Source: Candidatus Mycobacterium methanotrophicum (GTDB taxonomy: Bacteria; Actinomycetota; Actinomycetes; Mycobacteriales; Mycobacteriaceae). From it: a stretch of DNA of 64,000 bases. Where the stretch lies: NCBI RefSeq assembly GCF_023515995.1, contig NZ_CP097320.1, positions 186,001 through 250,000 on the forward strand. Direction: 5' to 3'. Under the pieces are notes generated by a model that saw only the letters and a list, made by a program, of their open reading frames with translations, did no database searches and was not told the DNA's origin. Position numbers and translations under genes: made by a program. Below, piece by piece: positions 7,480-21,894 of this stretch (positions are counted from its first letter, which is position 1; each line of letters starts with the position of its first letter).

Positions 7480-8166
7480 TCAGCCCTGTTTTGGCCCTTG
7501 CGGCTCGGCCATCAGGCCGACGCACGTCGCCGTGATCAGCCGCGTCAGCGCGGATATGAAATCGATGTTCCAGTCCGGCGGCAGGTCCGTTGCCTTTGCC
7601 TCGGCGTAGGCCTCGGCGAGCTTTTGCGGCGGATTCGCCACCTGCCACAACGGCGCTGCCAGGGAGTAAGCGGCGAGAATGACGTCGAATGCGCCAGCGC
7701 GGCCGAGGCCCGGCAACGCATGCTCGATCCCATCGGCGAGCGAGTTGATCGCCCCACTGCTGATCTGCTTGACCTCGAGGACCCGGTCGATTTCCACCTC
7801 GTGTTCGAGGTGAAGATGCAGGTTCGCCAGTAGGTCGCAGAAAAGCGGGTCGGCCGCCAGGCTGTCGGCTAATGCCCCAGCGACCAGCGCCGGCGACATG
7901 GGACCGGGCTCGCGCAATTTGTCACAGACGGTGTCCGACCACCGCACCCAGCCTTCGGCGGCAAGATGCAGCAGCACTTCCTTGTGGGAGGTGAAGTAGC
8001 GGCGCACCGCGGAATAGTGCACGCCAGCCCGCCTGGCGACATCGGTCAAGGTCACCGACGCGACACCCGACTCCAGCGCCAGCGCGCGTGCGGCCTCGAC
8101 CAGCGCTGTCGCGCGCTGGCGCTTCTTGTCCTCGGTACGGGCTCGCTGGAACGTGAGCTGCGGCAC
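7480..8166 (-). CDS. TetR-family transcriptional regulator
   Basis: A 228-residue repressor-type protein. The N-terminal DNA-binding domain is clear: an opening helix (RATALVEAARALALESG) followed by the helix-turn-helix TLTDVARRAGVHYSAVRRYF and the usual HKEVLLHLAAEGW. The C-terminal ligand-binding half is divergent, as is normal. It is transcribed away from the first mmpS-mmpL pair and shares a 301-base promoter region with it. That region holds a 17-base palindrome. By analogy with TetR regulators beside other mycobacterial mmpS-mmpL genes, it probably controls that transporter and itself; this is inference. Confidence 0.88.
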   Translation of the reverse strand: MPQLTFQRARTEDKKRQRATALVEAARALALESGVASVTLTDVARRAGVHYSAVRRYFTSHKEVLLHLAAEGWVRWSDTVCDKLREPGPMSPALVAGALADSLAADPLFCDLLANLHLHLEHEVEIDRVLEVKQISSGAINSLADGIEHALPGLGRAGAFDVILAAYSLAAPLWQVANPPQKLAEAYAEAKATDLPPDWNIDFISALTRLITATCVGLMAEPQGPKQG

Positions 8167-8228
8167 CGCGCGAGAATAACGCAGGTCGGGCGATTGCGGG
8201 TGGGCGTGGAACCCGGTAGCGTCCGTTT

Positions 8229-8245
8229 ACGCACGTAACATGCGT
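8229..8245. promoter_or_regulatory. Candidate TetR operator palindrome
   Basis: ACGCACGTAACATGCGT is an inverted repeat with 8-base arms around a central A and one mismatched pair. It lies 63 bases upstream of the TetR start and about 220 bases upstream of mmpS, in the only long non-coding stretch between them. Size and symmetry fit a TetR dimer site. No other inverted repeat of this quality was noticed in 8167-8467. Confidence 0.5.
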
Positions 8246-8467
8246 TAAATTCGCACGCTGCTCCTGCGCACTGGAGTGCCGTCGAAAGGAGCCCAACATT
8301 CCGTGCCGGTAGCGTGGTTTACTCGTCAAGACTCGGTCGAGGTGACTGTTATGCAGGCGCCCTGAGACGCCCCGCCGCGTTTCGATGTGCCGACGGGTGG
8401 GCTGGCCGATCAGTAGGTGGAGATCCTTTAGCAGGTGGGATGTCGCCGAGCAGAAAGACGGCAAACG

Positions 8468-8914
8468 GTGAAGGGGATTTTGATTTTCAGGGTTCTGCAG
8501 AGGTCGTGGATTCCGCTCGTGATCGCGATGGTCGTTTGCCTCGGGGGATTCACGGTGTGGCGGATTCACGGCATATTCGGTTCTGAGAAGCGGCCATCGT
8601 ATTCGGACAGCGCGAACAGCGATACCAAGCCATTCAACCCCAAGCACTTGACTTACGAGGTTTTCGGTCCCCCGGGCACCGTGGCGGACATCAGCTACTT
8701 CGATGTCGACGCTGACCCGAAGCGGGTCGACGCGGCGCACCTGCCCTGGACGTTGAACATGACGACGACTTCGCCGGCGGTCATGGGAAACATTGTGGCC
8801 CAAGGCGATAGCAGCAGCATTGGCTGTCGAATCTTGGTGGACGGCGTAGTCAAAGCCGAAAAGATCTCGCACGAAGTGAATGCCTTCACTTACTGCGTGC
8901 TAAAGGGCGCATGA
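8468..8914 (+). CDS. MmpS-family membrane protein (pair 1)
   Basis: A 148-residue accessory protein for an MmpL exporter. A short cytosolic N-terminus precedes one membrane helix ([18 protein letters not shown]) and an extracytoplasmic beta-rich domain with the family signatures [25 protein letters not shown] and [14 protein letters not shown]. Two cysteines (SIGCRIL and TYCVLKG) can pair. I chose GTG 8468 because it gives the short basic N-terminus usual for the family; an in-frame GTG at 8435 would add 11 arginine-rich residues. The stop overlaps the mmpL start as ATGA, so the two are translationally coupled. Confidence 0.85.
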   Translation: MKGILIFRVLQRSWIPLVIAMVVCLGGFTVWRIHGIFGSEKRPSYSDSANSDTKPFNPKHLTYEVFGPPGTVADISYFDVDADPKRVDAAHLPWTLNMTTTSPAVMGNIVAQGDSSSIGCRILVDGVVKAEKISHEVNAFTYCVLKGA

Positions 8915-11846
8915 TTAGCCAGCAAAGGAGCAGCGAACACCCCAAACCGCCGTTCGCGCCGCGGATGATCCACCGGCTGGCGGTCCCGATCATCCTGGCA
9001 TGGTTGGCGATTGTTTTCCTGGTGAGCACGGCCGTTCCGTCGCTCGAGCAGGTCGCGACGCAACGTTCGGTGTCGCTGAGCCCCAAGGATGCGCCGTCGG
9101 TGCGGGCGATGACGGTGATGGGCCAGAAATTCAAGGAATCTAGTTCCGACAGTTCGGCGATGATCGTCTTGGAAAGTCAGCAGAAATTCGGTGACGATGC
9201 GCGCCGGTACTACAACAGCTTGATTCGTCAGCTGAAAGACGATCCGCACGTGCAGCACGTCCAGGATTTTTGGAGCGATCCTCTGACCGCGCCCGGTGCG
9301 CAAAGCCCCGACGGTAAATGCGTTTACGTTCAGCTCAATCTCGCCGGTAACCAAGGCACGACCATGGGCGACGAATCGGTGGACGAAATTCGAAAGATCG
9401 TGAACCGCACGCCGGCGCCACCGGGAGTGACGACCTACGTCACCGGCCCGGCGGCGCTGGTAAAGGACATGCACCACAGTGGCGACAAAACTCTTTTCAA
9501 GATCACTGTCGTCACTTTTTTGGTGATTTTAACCATGTTGCTGCTGGTCTACCGCTCAGTCATCACGGTGTTCATGCTGTTGATCATGGTCGGGATCGAA
9601 TTGACGGCGGCGCGAGGAATTGTCGCGTTTCTCGGCTATCACGAACTCATCCGCCTTTCCACGTTCGCTGTAAATCTCCTGGTATCCCTCGGGATTGCCG
9701 CTGGAACCGATTACGGCATCTTCTTTTTCGGCCGCTATCAAGAGGCCCGCCAGGTTGGCGAGGATCGCGAGACCGCGTTCTACACGACCTACCGCAGCGT
9801 CGCCCACGTCGTCTTGGCCTCTGGTTTGACGATCGCCGGCGCGACGTTTTGTCTGAGCTTCTGCCGGATGCCGTATTTCCAAACCCTCGGCGTACCTTGC
9901 GCAGTCGGTATGCTCGTCGCGGTAGCGGTGGCGCTCACGCTGGTGCCGGCCGTGATCGTCGTCGGTGGACGCTTCGGTTTGTTCGACCCCAGACGCAAGA
10001 TGAGGGTCCGGGGCTGGCGCCGGGTGGGCACCGCGATCGTGCGCTGGCCGCTGCCCATCCTCGCCGGGGCATGCGGGATCGCGCTTGTCGGCCTGTTGAC
10101 GCTGCCGGGATATCAAACCAGCTACAACGATCGGCTGTATATACCTCACCACATCGCCGCGAACACGGGATATGACGCCGCCGAGCGGCATTTTTCCCAG
10201 GCTCGAATGATGCCCGAAGTCATGATGATCGAGGCGGACCATGATTTGCGCAATCCGGCGGACTTCTTGGTCCTCGACAAACTGGCCAAGGGCATCTTGC
10301 GTGTCCCGGGGGTATCGCGGGTGCAAGCGATCACGCGTCCTGAGGGCACGGCGATGGAACATACGTCGATTCCGTTTCAGCTCAGCATGCAAAATGCCGG
10401 GCAGGTACAGACGATGAAATTCCAAAAAGCCCGTATGGACGACATGCTCAAGCAGGCCGACGAACTCGAGGACACGATCTTGAGAATGCAGCGCATGTAC
10501 GACCTCATGCGGCAACTCACCAACACGACCCACAAGATGGTCGGTGAGACGAAGGAAATGCAGGCCGTCACCGAAGAACTACGAGACGACATCGCAAACT
10601 TCGAGGACACCTGGCGACCTATCCGCAGCTACTTCTACTGGGAAAAACACTGCTACGACATCCCGATATGCTTCTCTCTTCGATCGGTATTCGATGCCGT
10701 TGACGGTGTCGACGAAATCGACGAAAAGTTCCAAGTCCTCACCAAGGACTTCGATCAACTCGATGCGCTCATGCCCCAGATGATCGCGGAGTTCCCACCG
10801 ATGATCGCGAGCATGGAGTCCATGCGGACGATGATGCTGACGATGCACAGCACCATGTCCGGGATCTTCGGGCAGATGGACGAACTGAGCGACAACGCGA
10901 CGGCGATGGGCAAAGCGTTCGACCGCGCCAAGAACGACGACTCGTTCTACCTGCCACCGGAAGTCTTCAAGAACCCGGACTTCAAACGTGCTCTGAATAA
11001 TTTCTTCTCGCCGGACGGCAAAGCCGTGCGCTTGATCATCTCGCACCGGGGCGATCCCGCGACGCCGGAAGGCCTTGCGCGGACCGACTCGATCAAACAG
11101 GCGGCCGAAGAGTCGCTGAAGGCGACGCCGCTCGAAGACGCCAAGATCTATCTGGCCGGTACCGCGGCCACTTTTAAAGACTGGAAGGACGGCTCGAAAT
11201 ACGATCTGTGGATCGCCGGGATCGGTTCGATGTGCCTGATTTTCATCATCATGCTGATCATCACCCGAAGTCTTGTTGCTGCCCTGGTTATCGTTGGCAC
11301 CGTTGCGGTTTCATTGGGTGCGTCCTTCGGGCTATCCGTGCTGGTCTGGCAGTACATTCTTGGGGTCAAACTGCACTGGATGGTGCTGGCGATGTCGGTC
11401 ATCGTCCTGTTGGCGGTCGGGTCGGACTACAACCTGCTACTGGTGTCTCGGTTCAAAGAGGAGATCGCCGCGGGGCTGAAGACGGGCATCATCCGCGCCA
11501 TGGGCGGCACCGGCAAGGTAGTGACGTCGGCCGGTCTGGTGTTCGCGTTCACGATGGGCTCCATGGTGGTCAGCGACCTGCGGATCATCGGTCAAGTGGG
11601 CACGACGATCGGTCTGGGGCTGCTGTTTGACACCTTGGTGGTCCGTTCCTTCATGACGCCGTCCATCGCGGCGCTGCTGGGACGCTGGTTCTGGTGGCCG
11701 ATCAAGGTCCGGCCGCGCCCCGCCAGCACGATGCTCCGGCCCGCCGGGCCGCGTCCGCTGGTCCGGTCTCTCTTGCTGGGTGAGGGCGTCGAGCAGGACG
11801 CCAATACTGCGTCGTTGCCGAATCCCCGTCTGGCTAACCCAGCTCA

Positions 11847-11850
<4 letters not shown>
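8911..11850 (+). CDS. MmpL-family RND transporter (pair 1)
   Basis: A 979-residue inner-membrane exporter of the RND superfamily, the group that moves lipids, siderophores or drugs across the mycobacterial envelope. Helices are evident at about 23-43, 195-280, 300-350, 380-400 and 765-930. Proton-relay Asp-Tyr pairs sit at D267-Y268 (GTDYGIFFF) and D839-Y840 ([12 protein letters not shown]). Between about 485 and 680 lies a long heptad-rich insertion with Cys581 and Cys587 (HCYDIPIC), the coiled-coil periplasmic domain of the MmpL4/MmpL5 subgroup. The substrate is unknown. It is closely related to pair 2 on the opposite strand. Confidence 0.9.
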
Positions 11851-15186
<3,336 letters not shown>

Positions 15187-15190
<4 letters not shown>

Positions 15191-15723
15191 GCGGACTTGT
15201 TCAGGCAGAAGGTGAAGGCATGCACTGTTTCGTTGGCGGGGGATTGATTTGTGGCCTTGACGACCGGCCCGCGCCCGTCGTTATCGTCCAGGGTGATCTT
15301 GCAGGCGATCCAATCACCGCTTCCCTGCGCCACGAGATTGGCGGGGAGGGAAGGCTGCGTTGTTGTCAACTCTGTCGACCAGGGCAGGGGTACGTTGAGG
15401 GCCTGTTGCGGCTTGGAATCTTTATCCAGATAGTCGATGGTCGCCACGCTGCCCGGCGGGCCCCAGACCTGGAGTGTTAAGACTTTCGGGTTGAACGGCT
15501 TTATCTCTTCGGCGACCGCACCGCCGCCGAAGGCGTTGCCGTGAACACCGAAGATGCCGCGCAGTCGGTACACGCAGAACCCCGAGACCGCGACCACGGC
15601 TGCGATGACCAGCACGACCCAGAAACGGGTAAGAAAGCCGAAGAGCCCCGACCGCCTGGTCGGGCGCCGGCTGGCGACCGTCGCTTCGCCAGCAACCTGG
15701 GTTGCCAGCGGCTCAGTCCTCAC
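15187..15723 (-). CDS. MmpS-family membrane protein (pair 2)
   Basis: A 178-residue partner for the pair 2 transporter. A 30-residue polar N-terminus precedes a membrane helix ([19 protein letters not shown]) and an extracytoplasmic domain with [27 protein letters not shown] and [14 protein letters not shown]. Paired cysteines are at IACKITL and FTFCLNK. The Ala/Gly-rich linker after the helix ([11 protein letters not shown]) is longer than in pair 1. The upstream 15724-15929 region is the shared promoter area with a divergent DUF732 gene; I noticed no convincing operator there. Confidence 0.88.
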
Positions 15724-15929
15724 TCAGTCCTCGGCGCGGTGGTCGTCATGGCTTCTTTTCATCCTCAACCAAGGGCGAAGGGCGCTCAACTAATTAGCCT
15801 GTGTGCAACCTTAGCTACTCTAATCGGAATAGGCGGCAATATAGAAGTCGGGCACGGAAGGGTTTGACGATGGGTGCAAGGGCACGAGGGCGATCTGCGC
15901 GAAGAGCTGAGAACGGTACGATCCAGCTC

Positions 15930-16271
15930 ATGAAGATCACCGGATTTGCGGTCGTCGCCATTGCCTCGATAATTGTGTGGGCGATCGGCTTGTCCGCGCC
16001 GGCATACGCAGACCCCGACACCGACTTCGACAACCAGCTCGCTGGGTACGGCATCTACGGGCCGCATGACTACAACCCGTATCTGGGCAAGATCGTCTGC
16101 CGACGGCTGGCCCAGGGCGTCGATCCCGACGCTGCGGCGTCCGCTCATTTCCTCTCCAACAACCTCCCCAGAGGTACCACTCAGGTGCAGGCGTATCAGT
16201 TCCTCGGCAGCGCGATCAGCATTTACTGCCCCGACATGGCACCCAAGCTGCAAAACATTCCGGCGCGCTAA
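15930..16271 (+). CDS. DUF732 small secreted protein
   Basis: A 113-residue exported protein of a family expanded in mycobacteria. The signal peptide is MKITGFAVVAIASIIVWAIGLSAPAYA, cleaved before DPDTDFDNQL. The mature domain has the family pattern: a GIYGPHDYNPYLGKIVCRRLAQG block with one cysteine and a second cysteine in AISIYCPDM, likely a disulfide. Function is unknown. The ATG at 15930 is the first codon giving a clean signal peptide; upstream in-frame starts only add arginine-rich sequence. Its stop overlaps the convergent pseudogene. Confidence 0.82.
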   Translation: MKITGFAVVAIASIIVWAIGLSAPAYADPDTDFDNQLAGYGIYGPHDYNPYLGKIVCRRLAQGVDPDAAASAHFLSNNLPRGTTQVQAYQFLGSAISIYCPDMAPKLQNIPAR

Positions 16272-16790
16272 GACGACGCAACGATGCCGCGCGGTGGCGT
16301 CAGCGGCAAATCGTTGTAGGTCGCAATGCCCGGTGCCGCCGCGACGACGGCCGGGATCGCGTTTATGGCGGGCATCGCCGTCATGATCTGCCCGAGGTCC
16401 ATGAATTCTTCGATCGTGGTGGCCTCGAAATACGGCGGTGCCAGGAAGCCGACCTTGGTGGTGACCGTGGGCTGTCCGTCGATCTGAATGACCCAGCCGT
16501 CCCCGTCGATCTTCCAGTCCGGTTGCAGCGCCTGTCCTTTGCGCCACTGAACGTGGAGGTCGATGACGGTCTCGCCGGCGACGATTCCCTGCCAGCTAAC
16601 GTAGACCCCGGCCACGCATCCCGCGGGGGTGGTTCACGACGCCATTTCGAGATCCGCTGTGGTTTGGGCGAATTCAGCTTCGCACCGCACGTTGTCGAGT
16701 TCGATTCCGAGCGCGTAGCCGACCAGTCGGAGGGCCTCGCCGAAGACCGCGGTGCCCTTGGCGACCATGACCTGCAGGTCGGGGTGATCG
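16268..16790 (-). pseudogene. NAD(P)H-dependent amine dehydrogenase / DapB-like gene, 3' part
   Basis: The minus strand carries the C-terminal half of a dihydrodipicolinate-reductase-like oxidoreductase common in mycobacteria: KGTAVFGEALRLVGYALGI, VQWRKGQALQPDW, EFMDLGQIMTAMPAINAIPAVVAAAPGI. A TGA interrupts the frame after TTADLEMAS (near 16636), and the whole N-terminal Rossmann domain is missing beyond about 16790. The stop is in frame with both flanks, so a single base change would explain it, but the N-terminal loss is irreversible. The fragment abuts the decayed hydrolase on the opposite strand. Confidence 0.75.
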
Positions 16791-16799
16791 ACACCGCGT

Positions 16800-17596
16800 A
16801 TTACGACCGGGCCGCCGAGTTCTTCATGGCGGCGTCCGATCCCCGCCGCTCAGCCGCGCGGGCCAGGTTCCTGCACACGATGCGAACCATCTACGACGCA
16901 GAGCCGGACTTCATCCCATTCGGCTCCGGCTCCATGCCGGCCTACGACCTGCGGCCGGACCGCCAGAGCACTCGAGGACTTCGGGCTCACCATGATTCCC
17001 GAGTGGGAGCGCCCGGTGGCCGCAGTCCTCGACCGCTACGGCCTCGATGACGTTGCCGCCGTCGGCATCTCGCTAGGCGGGGTCTGGTGATTCGCGCGGC
17101 CGCGTTCGAGCCGCGGATCACCCATGTGGCGGCTTTCGACATCCTTGATGACGAGTTCGAGGCCGGCGCTCGTCAGATCCGGCGCGGCGCGGGAGTGGTC
17201 CTGCGCATGCTGGTCGCTGCGCATGCCCGCCGGCTCATCAATTCCATTGCATACCACGTTGCTTCGCTCAAGCCGGTCACGCAATGGGCACTGCAGCAGG
17301 GAATGCACATTACCGGCGCGGCTGGCGCATAGCCCTACGACTTCTTCCGCTCGGCCATCGCGACTAACACCCGCAGGATCTCGAATCGGGTTCGTGCCGA
17401 CGTACTGCTTCTTGCGGGTGCCGACGATCACTACGTTCCGCTCAAGCAGTTGTCGCGCCAGGCGGGCAACCTGTCCAACGCGCGATCGGTGACCACGCGC
17501 ATCTTCACCGCCGCCGAGCAGGCAAGCAACCACTGTCAGCTGGGCAATATCGGCGCGGCCGCGCGCTTGATAACCACGTGGCTGGACTTGACGGCG
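16800..17596 (+). pseudogene. Alpha/beta hydrolase gene with several frameshifts and stops
   Basis: Pieces of one hydrolase can be read across three frames: YDRAAEFFMAASDP, then after a shift LTMIPEWERPVAAVLDRYGL and AVGISLGG, the nucleophile elbow with Ser. Another shift gives LVIRAAAFEPRITHVAAFDI; after an in-frame TAG near 17330 come PYDFFRSAIATNTRR and VLLLAGADDHYVPLKQ, the acid-loop region. At least two frameshifts and one nonsense codon are present, so no functional protein is made. Order and spacing match mycobacterial 2-hydroxymuconic semialdehyde hydrolase-like proteins. Confidence 0.75.
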
Positions 17597-17614
17597 TCAC
17601 CGCCGCAGAGGGCT

Positions 17615-18307
17615 TCAGTCTTCGACGGCGACGCCGCGGAGCGTGCGACGGCGCCGGTGCGGTCCTGAGGGTTTGCCGGTCGGGCGTCGGTTGCGCAATC
17701 CACGCGCGGCCGCCTCGACGACCTCGGCGTCGTCCAGTTCGTCGTCCGCTTTGGTGTCTTCCACTACGGGCGTCTCGTCCGCAGCCTCGGTTTCTTCGGC
17801 CTGGTCGTTCTTCTTGCGGCCGCGCGCTGACCTGCGGCGCTGCTTCTTTTCTTTCTTGGGCTTGATCGGTTTCGGCGGAGGCGGCGAAAGCTCGGCGACA
17901 AACGACAGGTAAAACCCGACAATGCCGAGCAGCGCGGTCGCGGCGGCCGCTCCGTAAACGGCGAACAGCCACTGCCCGACATTGTCGAGGTTCAACCAGA
18001 TCTCGCTGATCGCGGTGCCCACAATCAGCACGCCCGCTAGCACATGGGCCACGATCGACGAGGTCTGCAGGGACAAGGCCAGTTGCGGTGTGCCGTATTC
18101 CGGCTTGCGAGCACGCAACAAGGTGAAAACCACGGGCAATGCGGCCAGGGCGATCACCACCCCGGCGACGATCCGTGCCGCCGTGCCGAGGGCGTGTGAG
18201 GTGTCGCCCATCAACTCGGGCCAGCGCGGCAGCACGAAGAAGAAATAGAGGACGCCTGCGGCGATCGAGAACGTCGCGTGCCACAGCGTGGCGACTTTGC
18301 GTCGCAT
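17615..18307 (-). CDS. lucA: LucA-like membrane protein (Rv3723 homologue)
   Basis: A 230-residue protein with four membrane helices in the first 145 residues (TLWHATFSIAAGVLYFFFVLP, AARIVAGVVIALAALPVVFT, SSIVAHVLAGVLIVGTAIS, LFAVYGAAAATALLGIVGFY) and a long charged, disordered C-terminal tail rich in Lys/Arg then Glu/Asp. In M. tuberculosis the Rv3723 product, LucA, stabilises Mce1 and Mce4 importers for fatty acids and cholesterol. Identification rests on this architecture and on the position beside tRNA-Ser, ffs and the aspC-like gene, as in M. tuberculosis. The tail resembles Mce-associated proteins. Confidence 0.78.
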   Translation of the reverse strand: MRRKVATLWHATFSIAAGVLYFFFVLPRWPELMGDTSHALGTAARIVAGVVIALAALPVVFTLLRARKPEYGTPQLALSLQTSSIVAHVLAGVLIVGTAISEIWLNLDNVGQWLFAVYGAAAATALLGIVGFYLSFVAELSPPPPKPIKPKKEKKQRRRSARGRKKNDQAEETEAADETPVVEDTKADDELDDAEVVEAAARGLRNRRPTGKPSGPHRRRRTLRGVAVED

Positions 18308-18385
18308 GCCCCTCCTTGAGCGGGTATCCGCTCCGACCAGACCCTAGTCGATGTCGATCAGGCCTGGTCGCACCCGAACTGAGCG

Positions 18386-18471
18386 CGGAGGATGCGGGAT
18401 TTGAACCCGCGAGGGCTATTAACCCAACCCGCGTTCCAGGCGAGCGCCATAGGCCACTAGGCGAATCCTCC
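18386..18471 (-). tRNA. tRNA-Ser (anticodon GGA)
   Basis: The minus strand folds as an 86-nt class II tRNA: acceptor GGAGGAT pairs with ATCCTCC, the D-arm begins TCGCCTAGTGGCCTATGGCGC, the anticodon loop CTGGAAC gives GGA, a long variable arm follows, and the T-arm reads GCGGGTTCAAATCCCGC. It decodes UCC/UCU. CCA is not encoded. Confidence 0.93.
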
Positions 18472-18529
18472 GTCGGCCATGGTAGCTGAGCGTGGCGCTG
18501 TTCATTCCAGCACGAGTACTAGACTCTCG

Positions 18530-18620
18530 GTGGACCCCGCGCGGCGTCTATCCTGTGAACTCCCCCAGGGCCGGAAGGCAGCAAGGGTCAATGGGCTCTG
18601 GCGGGTGCGCGGGGTCCCCT
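18530..18620 (+). ncRNA. ffs: 4.5S / signal recognition particle RNA
   Basis: The apical core CAGGGCCGGAAGGCAGCAAGGGT is the conserved domain IV loop that binds Ffh, and GGACCCCGCGC at the 5' side pairs with GCGCGGGGTCC at the 3' side to close the hairpin. Size is about 90 nt, the short bacterial form. Position between tRNA-Ser and the aspC-like gene matches other mycobacteria. Exact ends are estimated. Confidence 0.93.
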
Positions 18621-18622
18621 AG

Positions 18623-20066
<1,444 letters not shown>

Positions 20067-20113
20067 GCGCCCAGCCACTTCGGCGTCGGACGGCATCGGT
20101 AGCGTGGGAGACC

Positions 20114-21880
20114 GTGGCCCTCTACCGCAAATACCGACCGGCGACGTTCGCCGAGGTGGTGGGACAAGAACACGTCACCGATCCGCTGTGCACCGCCTTG
20201 TCGGCGGGCCGAATCAACCACGCATACCTGTTCTCCGGCCCCCGTGGCTGCGGCAAGACGTCGTCGGCGCGCATCCTGGCCCGGTCCCTGAACTGTGCCC
20301 AGGGGCCCACGGCTACGCCGTGCGGTGTCTGCGAGTCCTGCGTCGCGTTGGCGCCCAACGCGCCCGGCAGCATCGACGTCGTCGAACTCGACGCCGCCAG
20401 CCACGGCGGCGTGGACGACACCCGTGAGTTGCGCGACCGCGCTTTCTACGCGCCGGCCCAGTCGCGCTACCGGGTCTTCATCGTCGACGAGGCGCACATG
20501 GTGACGACGGCGGGGTTCAACGCGCTGCTCAAGATCGTCGAGGAACCCCCCAAGCATCTGATCTTCGTGTTCGCCACCACCGAACCGGAAAAGGTGCTGC
20601 CGACGATTCGGTCGCGCACCCACCACTACCCGTTCCGGCTGCTGCCGCCACGCACCATGCGGACGCTGATCGAACGGATCTGCACCCAGGAGGGCGTCGT
20701 CGTCGACGAAGCGGTCTACCCGCTGGTGATCCGGGCCGGCGGCGGCTCCCCACGCGACACTCTTTCGGTACTCGACCAGTTGCTGGCCGGTTCGGAAACC
20801 GGTCCGGACGGCAACCGGATCAGCTACCAGCGGGCACTGGGGCTGCTGGGCGCCACCGACGTCGCGCTGATCGACGAGGCCCTCGACGCGCTTGCCGCCG
20901 GCGACGCGGCGACGTTGTTCGGGGCGGTCGAATCGGTGATCGACGCCGGCCATGACCCGCGGCGATTCGCCACCGACCTGTTGGGGCGATTCCGGGATTT
21001 GCTCGTGCTGCAAGCTGTTCCAGACGCCATCGCTCGGGGGGTGGTCGACGCGCCAGAAGACGTGCTGGACCGGATGCGTGATCAAGCGGCCAGGATCGGT
21101 GCGGCGACCCTCACCCGCTACGCCGAGGTCGTGCATGCCGGCCTGGCCGAAATGCGGGGGGCGACGGCCCCCCGTCTACTCCTCGAGGTGGTCTGCGCAC
21201 GGCTGTTGTTGCCGTCGGCCAGCGACACGGAATCGGCACTGCTGCAACGAGTCGAGCGGATCGAGACTCGACTGGACATGTCCGTTCCGCTCGGCGGTCA
21301 ACGGCCGCAGTCCCCGCCAGCCGTCGCAGCTGACCCGGAACCCGCGCCGGCCCCGACGCAGCCCGCGCCCGGGCAGAGTGCGCCCGCTGCGGGCCCGGGT
21401 GAGCCTGGCGCGGCCGCGGTCCGCACGTTGTGGCCGACGGTGCGCGAGAAGGTACGTCGACGCAGCCGAAGCACCGAGGCGATGTTGGCCGGCGCCACCG
21501 TGCGAGCCGTCGAGGACAACACCTTGGTGTTGAGCCATGAATCGGCGCAGCTGGCCAGGCGGCTGTGCGAACAGCGTAATGCCGACGTCATCGCCGAGGC
21601 GCTCAAAGATGCACTGGGGGTGAATTGGCGGGTGCGATGTGACGCCGGCGCGTCGGACCTGACGACAACAGAGGAGCCGCCGGCGCCGGCGCGCCGCGCC
21701 GAACGTGGCAATCCAAGCAAACTTGTCGCCGGCGAGGATTCCGCTCAGCGGGCCGAAGAGGAAAGCATGCTGGCCGAAGCGAGTGGGGATGATGCGTCGG
21801 CGCCGCGCCGCGATCCTGAAGAGGCGGCACTGGAGTTGTTGCAGAACGAACTTGGCGCGCGTCGCATCGACAACAACTGA
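20114..21880 (+). CDS. dnaX: DNA polymerase III subunits gamma/tau
   Basis: The clamp-loader ATPase that assembles the beta clamp and organises the replisome. From GTG 20114 the protein has 588 residues. Walker A is GPRGCGKT (42-49), the zinc module is C61, C70, C73, C76, and the DEAH Walker B is at 125-128 (VFIVDEAHM). The SRC-like sensor region follows in FVFATTEPEKV. A Pro/Ala-rich linker (about 405-435) leads to the tau-type C-terminal domain. Upstream in-frame codons from 20000 overlap the inverted repeat and are not part of the family. It begins a dnaX ... ebfC-recR neighbourhood split here by opposite-strand genes. Confidence 0.95.
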   Translation: MALYRKYRPATFAEVVGQEHVTDPLCTALSAGRINHAYLFSGPRGCGKTSSARILARSLNCAQGPTATPCGVCESCVALAPNAPGSIDVVELDAASHGGVDDTRELRDRAFYAPAQSRYRVFIVDEAHMVTTAGFNALLKIVEEPPKHLIFVFATTEPEKVLPTIRSRTHHYPFRLLPPRTMRTLIERICTQEGVVVDEAVYPLVIRAGGGSPRDTLSVLDQLLAGSETGPDGNRISYQRALGLLGATDVALIDEALDALAAGDAATLFGAVESVIDAGHDPRRFATDLLGRFRDLLVLQAVPDAIARGVVDAPEDVLDRMRDQAARIGAATLTRYAEVVHAGLAEMRGATAPRLLLEVVCARLLLPSASDTESALLQRVERIETRLDMSVPLGGQRPQSPPAVAADPEPAPAPTQPAPGQSAPAAGPGEPGAAAVRTLWPTVREKVRRRSRSTEAMLAGATVRAVEDNTLVLSHESAQLARRLCEQRNADVIAEALKDALGVNWRVRCDAGASDLTTTEEPPAPARRAERGNPSKLVAGEDSAQRAEEESMLAEASGDDASAPRRDPEEAALELLQNELGARRIDNN

Positions 21881-21894
21881 GATTCAGCTTGGGC

